From Frankia sp. AgB1.9 (GTDB lineage: Bacteria > Actinomycetota > Actinomycetes > Frankiales > Frankiaceae): a DNA stretch of 64,000 nt. This document shows positions 24,962 to 34,576 of this stretch, one piece after another; within the stretch, counting starts at the first letter, position 1; each line of letters starts with the position of its first letter. Both the position numbers and the translations under genes were made by a program. The notes below the pieces were generated by a model that did no database searches, was not told the DNA's origin, and worked only from the letters and a program-made list of their open reading frames with translations. Location of the stretch: contig NZ_JADWYX010000022.1 in assembly GCF_016786355.1 (NCBI RefSeq), positions 37,340 to 101,339 on the forward strand, in the 5' to 3' direction.

Positions 24962-26065
24962 ATGGCCGCCGACATCGCCGAGGAGCTCAAGAACCTCGAC
25001 TCGACCCTGACCGGTATCGAGACCGTGTTGGACGTCGAGGGGCTGCGCCGGCGAGCCGCTGACCTCGAGCAGGAGGCCTCCGACCCGGACCTGTGGAGCG
25101 ACCAGGACCGGGCGCAGGTGGTGACCCGCAAGCTGTCCTCGGTGCGTGGCGACATCAGCCGCGTCGAGGGCCTGCGCGACCGGCTCGACAACGTCATGAC
25201 CGCGTTCGAGCTCGAGGACGACGATCTGATCTCGGAGGCGACCGGGCAGCTGCCCGCGTTGGCCAAGGACATCTCGACGCTCGAGGTTCGGACCCTGCTG
25301 TCCGGCGAGTACGACGAGCGGGACGCGATCGTCCAGCTGTCCGCCGGCGCCGGCGGCGTCGACGCGGCCGACTGGACCGCGATGCTGCTGCGGATGTACC
25401 TGCGCTGGGCCGAGCGGCACGGCTACGGCACCGAGGTCTACGACTCCTCGGAGGCCGAGGAGGCCGGGCTCAAGTCGGCCACCTTCCTCATCAAGGCGCC
25501 ATACGCGTACGGAACGTTGCGCAGCGAGCACGGTGTCCACCGGTTGGTGCGCATCAGCCCGTTCGACAACCAGAACCGCCGGCAGACGTCGTTCGCCGGT
25601 GTCGAGATCACCCCGGTCGTGGAGCTGTCCGACCATGTCGACATCGACGACAAGGACCTGCGGGTCGACATTTTCCGGTCGTCCGGCCCGGGCGGCCAGG
25701 GAGTGAACACGACCGACTCGGCCGTGCGCATCACGCACCTCTCGACCGGCATCGTCGTGACCTGCCAGAACGAGCGCAGCCAGCTGCAGAACAAGGCCGC
25801 GGCGATGGTCGTGCTACAGGCCAAGCTGCTGGAACGCCGGCGCGCCGAGGAAGCGGCCGAGAAACAGCGGCTGACGGGTGGCCCGCAGGACGTCTCGTTC
25901 GGCTCCCAGATCCGCAACTACGTCCTGCACCCGTACCAGATGGTGAAGGACCTGCGGACCGAGGTCGAGACGTCCAATACCGGCGGTGTGCTGGACGGGG
26001 AGATAGACGACTTCATCGACGCCGAGGTGCGTTGGCGGCGGTCGGCCGAGTCGGGCTCGCACTAG
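24962..26065 (+). CDS. prfB: Peptide chain release factor 2
   Basis: A 367-residue class I release factor that recognises UGA/UAA and triggers peptidyl-tRNA hydrolysis. ATG 24962 has AAGGTGG at good spacing. The codon-recognition tripeptide SPF is at residues 199-201 and the catalytic GGQ at 244-246, within [20 protein letters not shown]. The frame is continuous from the start, so the programmed +1 frameshift of E. coli prfB is absent, as expected in actinobacteria. In many actinobacteria prfB lies just before ftsE-ftsX-smpB; here cobA, a zinc-ribbon gene and a gene remnant are interposed. Confidence 0.96.
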   Translation: MAADIAEELKNLDSTLTGIETVLDVEGLRRRAADLEQEASDPDLWSDQDRAQVVTRKLSSVRGDISRVEGLRDRLDNVMTAFELEDDDLISEATGQLPALAKDISTLEVRTLLSGEYDERDAIVQLSAGAGGVDAADWTAMLLRMYLRWAERHGYGTEVYDSSEAEEAGLKSATFLIKAPYAYGTLRSEHGVHRLVRISPFDNQNRRQTSFAGVEITPVVELSDHVDIDDKDLRVDIFRSSGPGGQGVNTTDSAVRITHLSTGIVVTCQNERSQLQNKAAAMVVLQAKLLERRRAEEAAEKQRLTGGPQDVSFGSQIRNYVLHPYQMVKDLRTEVETSNTGGVLDGEIDDFIDAEVRWRRSAESGSH

Positions 26066-26088
26066 CAGCCGCGGAACCGACAGCCACG

Positions 26089-26334
26089 ATGCGCACCCGC
26101 CCGCCCGGCTCGCCCGGACATCGTCGTCCGCCCTCCGGGCGCTGGCATGGGTCGTGGACGTGGACCTGGCCGGCGACGCGCCGCTCGACCGGCCGGCGGA
26201 TCGTTGATCTCAAGGAAGCCCAGGTGCGCCTGTTGGACGAGCTTTTCGCGGTCGGCGAGCCGCCGGATGCCCCTGCGGCGGACGGGCCGGCTGACGTAAC
26301 CGACCTTGACGAGATCACGGAGCTGGCCGAGTGA
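26089..26334 (+). CDS. Possible small ORF overlapping the cobA start
   Basis: An 81-codon frame from ATG 26089 ends in a TGA overlapping the cobA GTG by 4 nt, an arrangement that usually signals translational coupling. The N-terminal half reads as Arg/Trp-rich text and may be non-coding; the second half (VDLKEAQVRLLDELFAVGEP, DVTDLDEITELAE) looks like real acidic helical protein. It may be a small unknown protein, or the surviving tail of a longer gene. Not recognised as any family. Confidence 0.4.
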   Translation: MRTRPPGSPGHRRPPSGRWHGSWTWTWPATRRSTGRRIVDLKEAQVRLLDELFAVGEPPDAPAADGPADVTDLDEITELAE

Positions 26335-27113
26335 CGGGTCTCGACGTGGCCCGGCCGGGTGGCGTCGGCTGGGTGGCGCTGGTTGGCGGTGGACCGGGCG
26401 CGGCGGACCTGATCACCGTGCGGGGCCGCGACCTGCTGCGCCGGGCGGACGTCGTCGTGGTCGACCGGCTCGCGCCCCGCGAGCTGCTCGCCGACCTCGG
26501 GCCAGAGGTCGAGATCGTCGACGCGGCCAAGGGGCCGCACGGCCACAACCTCTCGCAGGACGAGATCAACAGCCTGCTGGTCGAGCGCGCGCTGCGCGGC
26601 CTGCGGGTGGTGCGGCTCAAGGGCGGAGATCCGTTCCTGTTCGGCCGCGGAGGCGAGGAGGCACTCGCCTGCGCCGCCGTCGGGGTGCCCTGCGAGGTCG
26701 TCCCCGGCGTCACCAGCGCGGTCGCCGTTCCGGCGCTGGCCGGCATCCCGGTGACCCATCGCGGCATCACGCAGGACCTGGCTGTCGTCTCCGGCCATGT
26801 CGATCCGTCGCATCCGGGATCGACGTCGAACTGGGACGCGCTGGCGGCCGGCCCCGGAACCGTCGTCGTCCTGATGGGCGTCGCCGCCCTGCCCGAGATC
26901 AGTCGCGAGCTGGTCAAGCGAGGACGTGCGGCGACGACCCCGGTGGCGGTCATCCAGGACGGCGCCACCTCCCAGCAGCGCGTCGTGACCGGCACCCTCG
27001 CCGACATCGCGGCGGCGGCGGAGGCGGCCGGCGTCACCTCGCCCGCCGTCATCGTGATCGGTGAGGTCGTCTCTCTGCGCGACGAGCTGGAGACCTACCG
27101 GATTCCCGACTGA
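26331..27113 (+). CDS. cobA: Uroporphyrinogen-III C-methyltransferase
   Basis: A 260-residue SUMT that uses SAM to methylate uroporphyrinogen III at C-2 and C-7, giving precorrin-2 for cobalamin or siroheme. GTG at 26331. The SAM-binding GGGPGAADLITVRG motif is near residues 19-32. Family blocks follow: ADVVVVDRLAPRELL, KGPHGHNLSQDEIN, VVRLKGGDPFLFGRGGEEAL, VPGVTSAVAVPALAGIPVTH and HRGITQDLAVVSGH. It is the stand-alone methyltransferase without a CysG-type dehydrogenase/chelatase domain. No cobalamin riboswitch is visible upstream, where it overlaps a small ORF. Confidence 0.93.
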   Translation: MTGLDVARPGGVGWVALVGGGPGAADLITVRGRDLLRRADVVVVDRLAPRELLADLGPEVEIVDAAKGPHGHNLSQDEINSLLVERALRGLRVVRLKGGDPFLFGRGGEEALACAAVGVPCEVVPGVTSAVAVPALAGIPVTHRGITQDLAVVSGHVDPSHPGSTSNWDALAAGPGTVVVLMGVAALPEISRELVKRGRAATTPVAVIQDGATSQQRVVTGTLADIAAAAEAAGVTSPAVIVIGEVVSLRDELETYRIPD

Positions 27114-27168
27114 GCCGCTCCACACCGGCGCCCGGCCGCGGTCGTCGGGCGGAGGCAGAAGCAGGGAA

Positions 27169-27429
27169 TCAGCGCAGGGAGATGACGCGGTCGTCGTCCG
27201 GCCCGGGCTTGCCCCGGCTGTCGGTGTTGCTCGTGGTGACCCACAGCGTGCCGTCGGGGGCGACGGCCAGGGTGCGCAACCGGCCGTAGGCGGTGGCCCG
27301 CAGCGCCTGCGGCGTGCCGACCTGCAGGGCGGCGACGGGAGAGCCGCTACCGGAGGACGCGGTGCTGAGCGCCGGGGCTGGGCCGCAGGTCGACCGACCA
27401 GATCCCGATTCCGGCCGCCCGCCGCACAC
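27169..27429 (-). pseudogene. C-terminal remnant of a PQQ-dependent sugar (sorbosone-type) dehydrogenase
   Basis: A short minus-strand frame ends in [20 protein letters not shown], then [20 protein letters not shown], the characteristic last blade of soluble PQQ-dependent glucose/sorbosone dehydrogenases, where 'DGSLWVTTSNRDGRG...DDRIL' precedes the stop. The upstream blades and catalytic residues are missing: sequence beyond about 27380 does not continue the propeller, and cobA ends at 27113 on the other side. It is best read as a decayed fragment. The alternative, an independent small protein, is unlikely. Confidence 0.55.
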
Positions 27430-27534
27430 CCGAGGTGGTCGCTCGCCCTGGCTGGCAACTCCGCGTCATGAAGCCATGATTCGCCCGCGACCGTCCGAGG
27501 TGCCCCGAACGCCGCGAAACCTTTACGGGACCCT

Positions 27535-27726
27535 TTACGGAACCTGGTGGGCGGCGAGGAGCGCCACGACCGTCAGCACCAGCAGGACCAGCGCGACCAT
27601 CTGCGGGGTAAGCGTGAAGCCACCGGACTCGTGATGGAACTCGGCGCGGGCGGCACGACACGTCGCGCAACGGCCCTCGGCCACCGGCCGGGCGCAGTGT
27701 GCGCAGACCAGGTCCTCACAGCACAT
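27535..27726 (-). CDS. Small zinc-ribbon membrane protein
   Basis: A 63-residue protein from ATG 27726, with AGGGG 9 nt upstream; an upstream in-frame GTG is less well placed. The N-terminal half carries paired cysteines (MCCEDLVCAHCARPV, GRCATC) that would form a zinc ribbon. The C-terminal half is one membrane helix (MVALVLLVLTVVALLAAHQV) after a short His/Glu-rich spacer. It is divergent from ftsE. The combination suggests a small membrane adaptor, but the function is unknown. Gap 27727-27959 contains no other gene. Confidence 0.65.
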   Translation of the reverse strand: MCCEDLVCAHCARPVAEGRCATCRAARAEFHHESGGFTLTPQMVALVLLVLTVVALLAAHQVP

Positions 27727-27959
27727 GCTGTCGTCCCCTCTCACACGCTCACCAGGACGCCGGGCCCCTGCTGATCATGTACCGGCCCGGATCTCGGGCG
27801 GGGCCACACCGTTGGACGCCGTCTGTTCACCGTACGCCCGCTTACCGGCTACGACCATCCCGTCACCTACAGTTGTGTAAGTGGCTCGGACAGTGACGAA
27901 CGGGGTAGCTGAGGCGACGGCGTGCGGCCGCCCGCCTGGCTGGGCGGAGGGAGCTCGGC

Positions 27960-28693
<734 letters not shown>

Positions 28694-28694
<1 letters not shown>

Positions 28695-29566
28695 TGCGGA
28701 TCGGGCCGCTGCTCGCGATTCTCGGCGCGGGGCTGCGGCGCAACCTGGCGGTGACCTCGGCGGTGGTCATCACGGCGTCGGTCTGCCTGGCGATGCTCGG
28801 CGCCGGCCTGCTGTTGCGCGCCGAGGTCCACACCATCGACGGCTACCTGCTCGACCAGCTTGAGGTCGTCATCGACCTCTCCGACGGCATCACCCCTGCC
28901 CAGCGCACCGCCCTGATCTCCGACCTGAAGGCCGACCCCACCGTGGTCGACGTCCGGTACGAGAACAAGCAGCAGGTATACGACCGGTTCGAGCGTGACT
29001 TCCGGGCGTCGCCGGACGTCGTGTCTGGGGTGACGGCGGCCGACCTGCCCGCCGCGCTGCGGCTGCGGCTGGTCGATCCCCGGGACGGCGACCAGATCGT
29101 GCTGGGGTACACCGGTCGCGACGGGGTCGAGGCGGTTCGCGACCAGCACGCGCTGCTCAGCCCGCTGTACCGGATGCTGGACGGGTTCAGCGTCGCCGCG
29201 TTCGTGCTCGCCGCCCTGCAGGCGGCCGCGTCTGGCCTGCTGATCTACACGATGATCCGCGTCTCCGCGCACTCCCGGCGCCGGGAGACCGCGATCATGC
29301 GTCTGGTCGGGGCGACGAACGCGACGGTCAGGGCGCCGTTCGTGCTGGAATGCGCGCTGTCGGGGCTGATCGGCGGTGCTGTCGCGGCCGGCGCGCTCGT
29401 CGCGGCCAAGGCGTTCCTGGTCGACGGGCGGTTCGCCCATCAGACGATGTTTCCTCTCTTCGGCTGGGATGCGGTCTGGGTCGCGGTGGGCGCGGTCATG
29501 GCGGTCGGTGCCGTCGCCGCGGCCGCGATGGGCAGCCTTGCCCTGCGCCGTCACCTGCACGCCTGA
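28694..29566 (+). CDS. ftsX: Cell division permease-like protein FtsX
   Basis: A 290-residue membrane protein, start GTG 28694 overlapping the ftsE stop. It has an N-terminal membrane helix (VTSAVVITASVCLAMLGAGL), the large extracytoplasmic loop (residues ~35-155; VVIDLSDGITPAQRTALISD, RYENKQQVYDRFERDF) and three C-terminal helices of the FtsX core (AAFVLAALQAAASGLLIYTM, ECALSGLIGGAVAAGALVAA, AVMAVGAVAAAAMGSLALR). The cytoplasmic motif SRRRETAIMRLVGATNATVR is typical. In mycobacteria this loop recruits RipC-type hydrolases. Confidence 0.94.
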
Positions 29567-29757
29567 CCCGGGCGCGGGTGTGTCCTCTGCCCGCCTCGGG
29601 CAGTCGGGCCGGGCAATCACCCGCGCTCGAGGCCAGTCGCCGCGGCCCGCGCCGGGGTGTCCCAGGGGCGTAATCTCGTGACCTTGAGGTGTTTCCGGCG
29701 CGTGGCCGGCCGAGGGGCGGCGCGTGCGCGGGGCGCTAGGTGGGAGAGGGAAAGACG

Positions 29758-30237
29758 GTGGCGAAGGAGACCGGGCGCAAGAACATCGCGCAGAACCGGC
29801 GGGCGCGGCATGAGTACGACATCCTCGACACCTACGAGGCCGGGGTCGTGCTCACGGGCACCGAGGTCAAGTCGCTGCGGATGGGCCGGGCTTCCCTGGT
29901 CGACGGGTTCGCGCAGGTCGAGAACGGCGAGGTCTGGCTGCACGCCGTCCACATCCCGGAGTACACCGAGGGAACCTGGACGAACCACGCCCCGCGGCGC
30001 AAGCGCAAGCTGCTGTTGCACCGCGACGAGATCGAGAAGCTGGTCGGCAAGACGAAGGAAGGCGGCCTGACGCTCGTGCCGCTCGCCCTCTACTGGAAGG
30101 ACGGCCGGGCCAAGATCGAGATCGCGCTGGCCCGTGGCCGCAAGTCCTACGACAAGCGGCACGCCCTGGCCGAGAAGGACGCGAAGCGCGAGATGTCCCG
30201 GATCATGGGCGGTCAGGCGAAGGGCCGCTTCAGCTGA
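29758..30237 (+). CDS. smpB: SsrA-binding protein SmpB
   Basis: A 159-residue RNA-binding protein needed for tmRNA-mediated ribosome rescue. GTG at 29758 with GGGAGAGGGAAAG upstream. Typical blocks are [60 protein letters not shown] and [20 protein letters not shown], and the C-terminal basic tail KKY-equivalent [20 protein letters not shown]. Its RNA partner ssrA is encoded at 33580, about 3.3 kb downstream on the same strand. Confidence 0.95.
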   Translation: MAKETGRKNIAQNRRARHEYDILDTYEAGVVLTGTEVKSLRMGRASLVDGFAQVENGEVWLHAVHIPEYTEGTWTNHAPRRKRKLLLHRDEIEKLVGKTKEGGLTLVPLALYWKDGRAKIEIALARGRKSYDKRHALAEKDAKREMSRIMGGQAKGRFS

Positions 30238-30413
30238 GCCAGCGACCGTCGGCCCGTGCGGCCGGTCCAGCCGGTGCGGCCGGTTCAGCTGGCCTAGCCG
30301 GTGCGGCCGGTGCCTGGTCGGCCAGCGGTGGACGGACGCACGGTGACCAGTCCGGCGGCGACCGCGCGGCAGGGCGCCCGGACGGCCGTGACACGGGGGC
30401 GGGTGGCAGTGGC

Positions 30414-31628
30414 CTGTCGGAGCTGCCCCGGCAGCTCGACGCGCTGGGTACCCCCGAGGGTCTGCGGCTTCTCGCCGACGCGGACGCGGCGCTCGCGGCG
30501 GGCGACGAGCTCGGCGCCGGCAGCCGGCTGCGCGCGGCCGGGCACCTCGCCGACCTGGTCGCCGCCGCGTTCGGCCAGGCGGAGCTGCGCCGCCGCGCGG
30601 CCGGGGCCTTCACCCACGCGCCGGAGATGCTGTTCACCCGTGCCGGATTGGAACAGTCGACCTCCGAAGCGCTCGCTCGCCATCGCGCCAAGCGGTTCGC
30701 GGGCCTCGGCCGGGTCGCCGACCTCTGCACCGGGATCGGCGGGGATCTTCTGGCGCTGGCGGCCACCGGGCAGCCGCTCGTCGCTGTCGACCGCGATCCG
30801 GGCCACCTGCGGATAGCCGTTCACAACGCGCACGTGTACGCGCCGACTGCCGCGATCGACGCCCGGTGCGAGGACGTCCGGGCCGCCGATCTGACCGGCG
30901 TGCGGGCGGTGTTCGTCGACCCGGCGCGCCGGTCCGGCGCCCGCCGGTTCAGCCCCGGTGCGAGCGAACCGCCGTTGGACTGGTGTCTCGCGCTCGCCGA
31001 ACGGGTTCCGGCGGTGGCGGTGAAGGCCGCTCCCGGGCTGCCCACCGAACTGGTACCCCCCGGCTGGGAGATCGAGTTCGTCGCCGACGGCCGCGACCTC
31101 AAGGAGGCCGCGCTGTACTCACCGGCGCTGACCTCGGGCGCCTCCCGCCGCGCCACCGTCCTGCTCGCCAGCGGCGCCGCACCGGCCGCGACCTTGGCAG
31201 GTGAGCCCGACCCGCCTGACCCCGGGGCCCGCACGGTCAGTGACCCCGGTGCGTTTCTCTACGACCCCAGTCCGGCCGTCACCCGCGCCGGGCTGGTGGG
31301 CACCCTGGGCCGCCAGCTTGAGGCCTGGCAGATCGACCCGATGATCGCCTTTCTGACCTCCGACCAACCGGTCGACACGCCGTTCGCCCGGTTGCTGCGC
31401 ATCGAGACGAGCCTGCCCTTCGACGTCCGCCGGCTAGCCGCGCTGCTGCGCACCATGGGGATCAGCGCGCTGGACCTGCGCCGCCGCGGCCTGGCGGGCG
31501 ACGTCGACACCCTGCGTCGCCGGCTGCTCCCGGACCGCCGCGAACTCGTACCCGGCGGCCCGGCCGTCACGGTCGTCATGACACGCCATCACGACCAGCC
31601 CTGGGCCTTCGTCTGCACCAGCCGATAG
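30414..31628 (+). CDS. Class I SAM-dependent methyltransferase (THUMP-like C-terminal domain type), non-canonical start
   Basis: About 404 residues if translation starts at CTG 30414. Protein-like sequence starts well before the first in-frame ATG (30627): LDALGTPEGLRLLADADAAL and LADLVAAAFGQAELRRRAAG match the family N-terminus, yet no ATG, GTG or TTG lies in this frame between the smpB 3' end and 30627. SAM motif I is VADLCTGIGGDLLALAA, with the acidic loop VDRDPGHLRIAVHNAHVY and VRAVFVDPARRSGARRF as a motif IV-like DPAR. The C-terminal part (LRRRGLAGDVDTLRRRL) resembles the THUMP-like domain of this family. The start may be CTG, or a frameshift may have removed it. Confidence 0.75.
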   Translation: MSELPRQLDALGTPEGLRLLADADAALAAGDELGAGSRLRAAGHLADLVAAAFGQAELRRRAAGAFTHAPEMLFTRAGLEQSTSEALARHRAKRFAGLGRVADLCTGIGGDLLALAATGQPLVAVDRDPGHLRIAVHNAHVYAPTAAIDARCEDVRAADLTGVRAVFVDPARRSGARRFSPGASEPPLDWCLALAERVPAVAVKAAPGLPTELVPPGWEIEFVADGRDLKEAALYSPALTSGASRRATVLLASGAAPAATLAGEPDPPDPGARTVSDPGAFLYDPSPAVTRAGLVGTLGRQLEAWQIDPMIAFLTSDQPVDTPFARLLRIETSLPFDVRRLAALLRTMGISALDLRRRGLAGDVDTLRRRLLPDRRELVPGGPAVTVVMTRHHDQPWAFVCTSR

Positions 31629-31838
31629 AGCCGGGCCGCTCGGTGGGGTCGGGGACGCTGAAATGGTGGCCGACAGCCTGGTGGGGACGCCGTGGCGGCT
31701 CGGGGTGTTCGCGAGATCGGTGACCGGCTGTCGATTCCGGGGTACGGGTGCGGGCGGTGCTTCTCACGGACCGGTTCCACGTCGGATTCGCCTACCAGAC
31801 TGGCGATCATGGACGGTCTGCGGCGTGTTCACGTGCGT

Positions 31839-31913
31839 TGATCGCCAACCTGGTAGCGACTTCGTCGCCTCACGCCCGATATGCGGCATTCATCCATACC
31901 AGGTTGGCGATCT
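31839..31913. repeat. 75-bp palindrome, divergent member M
   Basis: TGATCGCCAACCTGGTA pairs with TACCAGGTTGGCGATC across the unit. The ends and the 75-bp length match the main family but the stem sequence differs. A third half-arm, TACCAGACTGGCGATCA, lies just upstream at 31793-31809. Confidence 0.7.
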
Positions 31914-32162
31914 TGGCGCTTGAAGTGACGAGGCGCGGCCGAAGATCCGCGATCGGGTATGGAAATCGTCGCTTCACCGCCGACCTCAAGATCCACTGGA
32001 GGTGGGATGGCGCGTCTTCGGCCGACCTGCCGGGGGCGCGCCGAGGCCCGCACCAATATTCACCCGATCCTGGCGATCCTCATGATCGCCGCTTCGACGG
32101 TCTGGGTGACCCGGCCAGCCAGTGTGGCCCCTGACGGGGTCGACCCGATCCCGAGACCAGCA

Positions 32163-32205
32163 AGATCGCCGATTTGGCCCTCGGGTGGCTGTAACCGCGG
32201 TGGTT
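32163..32205. repeat. Half copy of the 75-bp palindrome
   Basis: AGATCGCCGATTTGGCCCTC then GGGTGGCTGTAACCGCGG is a left arm and loop without its right arm. Confidence 0.55.
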
Positions 32206-32255
32206 TTGCCCCCCTTGACGCTGCTGGCTGATTTGGGCCTGGAGTCTGGGTGAGG

Positions 32256-32346
32256 CCTACGTGATGGTGGTGGATCTCGTCCGTGGTCGACCACGAGGTA
32301 TGACCGGAGCCTGATCCAGGCCTCTCGGTGATCGGGACGTCGACGC
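32256..32346 (+). repeat. ~91-bp repeat, copy 1
   Basis: Runs from CTACGTGATGGTGGTGGATC through GGTATGACCGG and CTGATCCAGGCCTCTCGGTG to GTCGACGC. The reverse complement recurs at 34577-34668 with about 85 percent identity by eye; more diverged relatives lie at 20031 and 32606. Confidence 0.75.
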
Positions 32347-32388
32347 TCGGCGTCCGGTCCCTTGGATCGAGGACCACCGCACCGGTCA

Positions 32389-32463
32389 TGATCGGCGTTT
32401 TGGCCCTCCGGTGGTCGTAAGAATGCGCCCGTCACGACCATTCCAGGGCCAAAGCCGCGATCA
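32389..32463. repeat. 75-bp dispersed palindrome, copy E
   Basis: TGATCGGCGTTTTGGCCCTC paired with the complement of TGATCGCGGCTTTGGCCCTG. It belongs to the subgroup of A, G and J by its loop. Confidence 0.85.
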
Positions 32464-32504
32464 AGACCGCGCGCAGCCAGGCTCTGCCTCCGAATTTGGC
32501 CAGC

Positions 32505-32537
32505 AGGGTCCCTTTTAGGGCCAGAACGGCGATCAAG
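32505..32537. repeat. Right-arm fragment of the 75-bp palindrome
   Basis: TTTTAGGGCCAGAACGGCGA then TCAAG is a lone right arm, 70 bp after the end of copy E. Confidence 0.5.
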
Positions 32538-32605
32538 CCGGCGGGCTGACCTCGCCAGACCCGGCGTCGGTCACCCGCGGCTACGGTGTGGGCGAACTGG
32601 CCGGC

Positions 32606-32700
32606 CATCGGGAGGCCTGGACGGGCCGCTTGATCGCTGACGTCACCGGGCCGAGGCCCGGTCATACCGGACGGTCGACGACAGGCGAGATACGCGACCA
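32606..32700 (-). repeat. Degenerate copy of the ~91-bp repeat family
   Basis: In reverse complement it keeps GTATCTCGCC, GTCGACCGTCCGGTATGACC and CCAGGCCTCCCGAT in the same order as copy 1. The whole gap 31629-32973 (about 1.3 kb) holds only repeats of these kinds and no gene I can support. Confidence 0.45.
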
Positions 32701-32973
32701 GGACGCATGACCGAGCACCGACTGACCGGGCACCGACTTGGGCCCGATTAGGCCGGCAGGGGCCGGTCGGTTGTGGCCGTCGCTGGTCTGCGACGCGACG
32801 AGGGGCCAGATGCTCGATCGTGGGCGCGAGAGAGGGCCGGCGGCGGTGCTGTCGCCCGCGGCGAGACTTTGGAAACAGATCGGGCCCGCGCGTCGTTGCA
32901 CAGGCAACAATAGTGGTGGGATGTGGCGGCGATGGTGACGATGCCAGCGCCGACGAGCCGGGAGGCCTCGGAC

Positions 32974-33441
32974 ATGGAGATCAAGGAACTCGGGCACTTG
33001 GTGCTCTATGTACGCAACGTCGAGAGGTCAGCGGCGTTCTACCGGGACGTCCTCGGGTTCCGACAGATCATGCCGGACCCGAGCGGTGACAACCCGTTGC
33101 GGTTCCCGGCGGCGGCCTTCTCGTCGGGGCGCACTCATCACGAGCTGCTGCTCATCGAGGTCGGCGAGGACGCGGCCAGCCTGCCACCGGGCCGGCGGCT
33201 CGGTCTGTACCACTTCGGGCTGAAGGTCGGCGACACCGACGACGAGCTGCGCGCCGTGCTCGACCACATCGTCGGCGCCGGCGTCCAGATCGCGGGTGCC
33301 TCCGACCACACGGTCACGCACAGCCTGTACATCTACGACCCGGACGGCAACGAGATCGAGCTGTACGTCGACGTGCCCGAGGTGGACTGGCGCAACGACC
33401 CGTCGCTGTTCGCCGCGCCCATCCGGCCGCTGCGCCTGTAG
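32974..33441 (+). CDS. VOC-family (glyoxalase/extradiol dioxygenase-like) protein
   Basis: A 155-residue vicinal-oxygen-chelate protein. ATG 32974 is preceded by GGGAGG at 9 nt; an earlier in-frame ATG at 32932 is less likely. Two beta-alpha-beta-beta-beta modules are visible: MEIKELGHLVLYVRNVERSA, with metal-ligand-type His at position 8, AAFYRDVLGFRQIM and THHELLLIEV; then GLYHFGLKVGDTDDELRAVL, with His in LYHFGLKV, and SLYIYDPDGNEIELYVDVPE, with the terminal Glu ligand. This His/His/Glu layout fits a metal-dependent VOC enzyme of the catechol-2,3-dioxygenase-like group, but the substrate is unknown. It stands alone just upstream of tmRNA. Confidence 0.88.
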   Translation: MEIKELGHLVLYVRNVERSAAFYRDVLGFRQIMPDPSGDNPLRFPAAAFSSGRTHHELLLIEVGEDAASLPPGRRLGLYHFGLKVGDTDDELRAVLDHIVGAGVQIAGASDHTVTHSLYIYDPDGNEIELYVDVPEVDWRNDPSLFAAPIRPLRL

Positions 33442-33482
33442 TCCGGCCGCTCGGGGATCGTTCTGGGCGGTGGTGAACCAAC

Positions 33483-33511
33483 TTGCCGGGCGCAGGTCCG
33501 GGGAGTATCTT
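33483..33511 (+). promoter_or_regulatory. Putative ssrA promoter
   Basis: TTGCCG (33483-33488), a 17-bp spacer and TATCTT (33506-33511) sit about 70 bp before the mature tmRNA 5' end. Precursor tmRNA normally has a leader trimmed by RNase P. A second TATCTT near 33555 lacks a -35. Confidence 0.45.
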
Positions 33512-33579
33512 GGGAGACTGGCCCTCGGGGGTCATCGCACCTGAGCTAATTTCATATCTTGCACGAAAATGTTTCACCT

Positions 33580-33952
33580 GGGGGTGACCGGTTTCGACTT
33601 CGGACGCCACGTCAGGGGAAGCGGGCCGAGGATGAACGGTTATCTCGTAAACGATCCGTTCAAAAAAATAACTGCCAACTCTGAGCAGTCTGCTACTTCC
33701 GCTTACGCCCTCGCGGCCTGACGGATACAAGTAGCTGTCAGCCTGGGAGAGCCTCCGGCCCAGGGTCTGGCATCGCTAGGAGGATCACCTCGCCACCCGG
33801 TCACGGGGTAGCGCGGAACATCAAACAGTGACTGGGCCCACACCGGCCTGCCTGCGGGACCGGTGGGGCCGAGAAATCAAGAGCAGGCTGCGCCCGGAGA
33901 AGCCCTGATGCGCCGCCGGAGGACGCGGGTTCGATTCCCGCCACCTCCACCA
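33580..33952 (+). ncRNA. ssrA: Transfer-messenger RNA (tmRNA)
   Basis: A 373-nt tmRNA. The 5' GGGGGTG (33580-33586) pairs with CACCTCC (33942-33948) to form the acceptor stem, followed by A and an encoded CCA (33950-33952). The T arm GCGGGTTCGATTCCCGC is at 33925-33941, and the 5' end has the conserved GACCGGTTTCGACTTCGG. The tag frame is 33674-33721: GCC AAC TCT ... GCG GCC TGA, giving ANSEQSATSAYALAA, with the usual ALAA degron end. With SmpB it releases stalled ribosomes and marks the nascent chain for ClpXP-type proteolysis. Confidence 0.96.
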
Positions 33953-34244
33953 GAGTTGCCAAGTTCGAACTCTGATCTTGGTTAGTGGTGGCATTGACCG
34001 GCGCCGTGCCGCTCAGGTAGAGCCTGAGTGGTGCGGCGCCGTCGTCGTTGTGGGGCCTGGTGCGGCCGTAAGCGGGTGTGGTCTCCAGATGTTCCGCGCC
34101 GCCGAACGAATCACTCCCGAACTGGTACGCACACTCCCACTCGTCCGCGAAACCGTTACCGCCATGCTCCAACGCGCCCGAAACACCGCCGGAGGACGCG
34201 ACCTCGCCTACCGCATGGGAATCGCCTAGCCCAACCCCCGACCA

Positions 34245-34319
34245 TGATCTCCGTTTAGACCCTCCCGTGGTCGTGAACAGGCCACGGATACAACCACCAG
34301 AGGGCGCAAACAGCGATCA
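34245..34319. repeat. 75-bp dispersed palindrome, copy F
   Basis: TGATCTCCGTTTAGACCCTC ... CGATCA. It has more arm mismatches than other copies. Its right half and the 35 bp beyond recur at 35434-35530. Confidence 0.75.
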
Positions 34320-34460
34320 TCACGGGTGGCCGAACGTCGAGAGGCCCACCGGAGCATGGACTCTCTTGGGAAACGGCCGTTCGGTTGATTGCCGGGCGGC
34401 TTTTTGCTGCCCCTGTTGACCCTGCTGGCTTGTTCGGCGGAGCCTGGCGCCGGGTGGTCT

Positions 34461-34536
34461 TGATCGTGGTTTTGGCCCTGGGATGGTCGTGGCGCTGGGT
34501 GTTTCTGCGACCATCCCAGGGCCGAAACGGCGATCA
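34461..34536. repeat. 75-bp dispersed palindrome, copy G
   Basis: A 76-bp unit, TGATCGTGGTTTTGGCCCTG ... CGATCA. Its reverse complement resembles copy A in loop (GGTCGCAGAAAC) and arms, so A and G are in opposite orientation. Confidence 0.85.
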
Positions 34537-34576
34537 TGGCTGGTGTGGTGGCCCGCGAGGCGGGGACTGGCGCCGC

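Noticed and set aside
33925..33952. tRNA-like 3' end
   Set aside because: The T arm and CCA belong to tmRNA; no separate tRNA, rRNA or CRISPR array was seen anywhere in the window.
33978..34229. 83-codon frame just after tmRNA
   Set aside because: The second half (ELVRTLPLVRETVTAMLQRA) looks slightly protein-like and could be a transposase or regulator remnant, but no family or ribosome-binding site supports a call.
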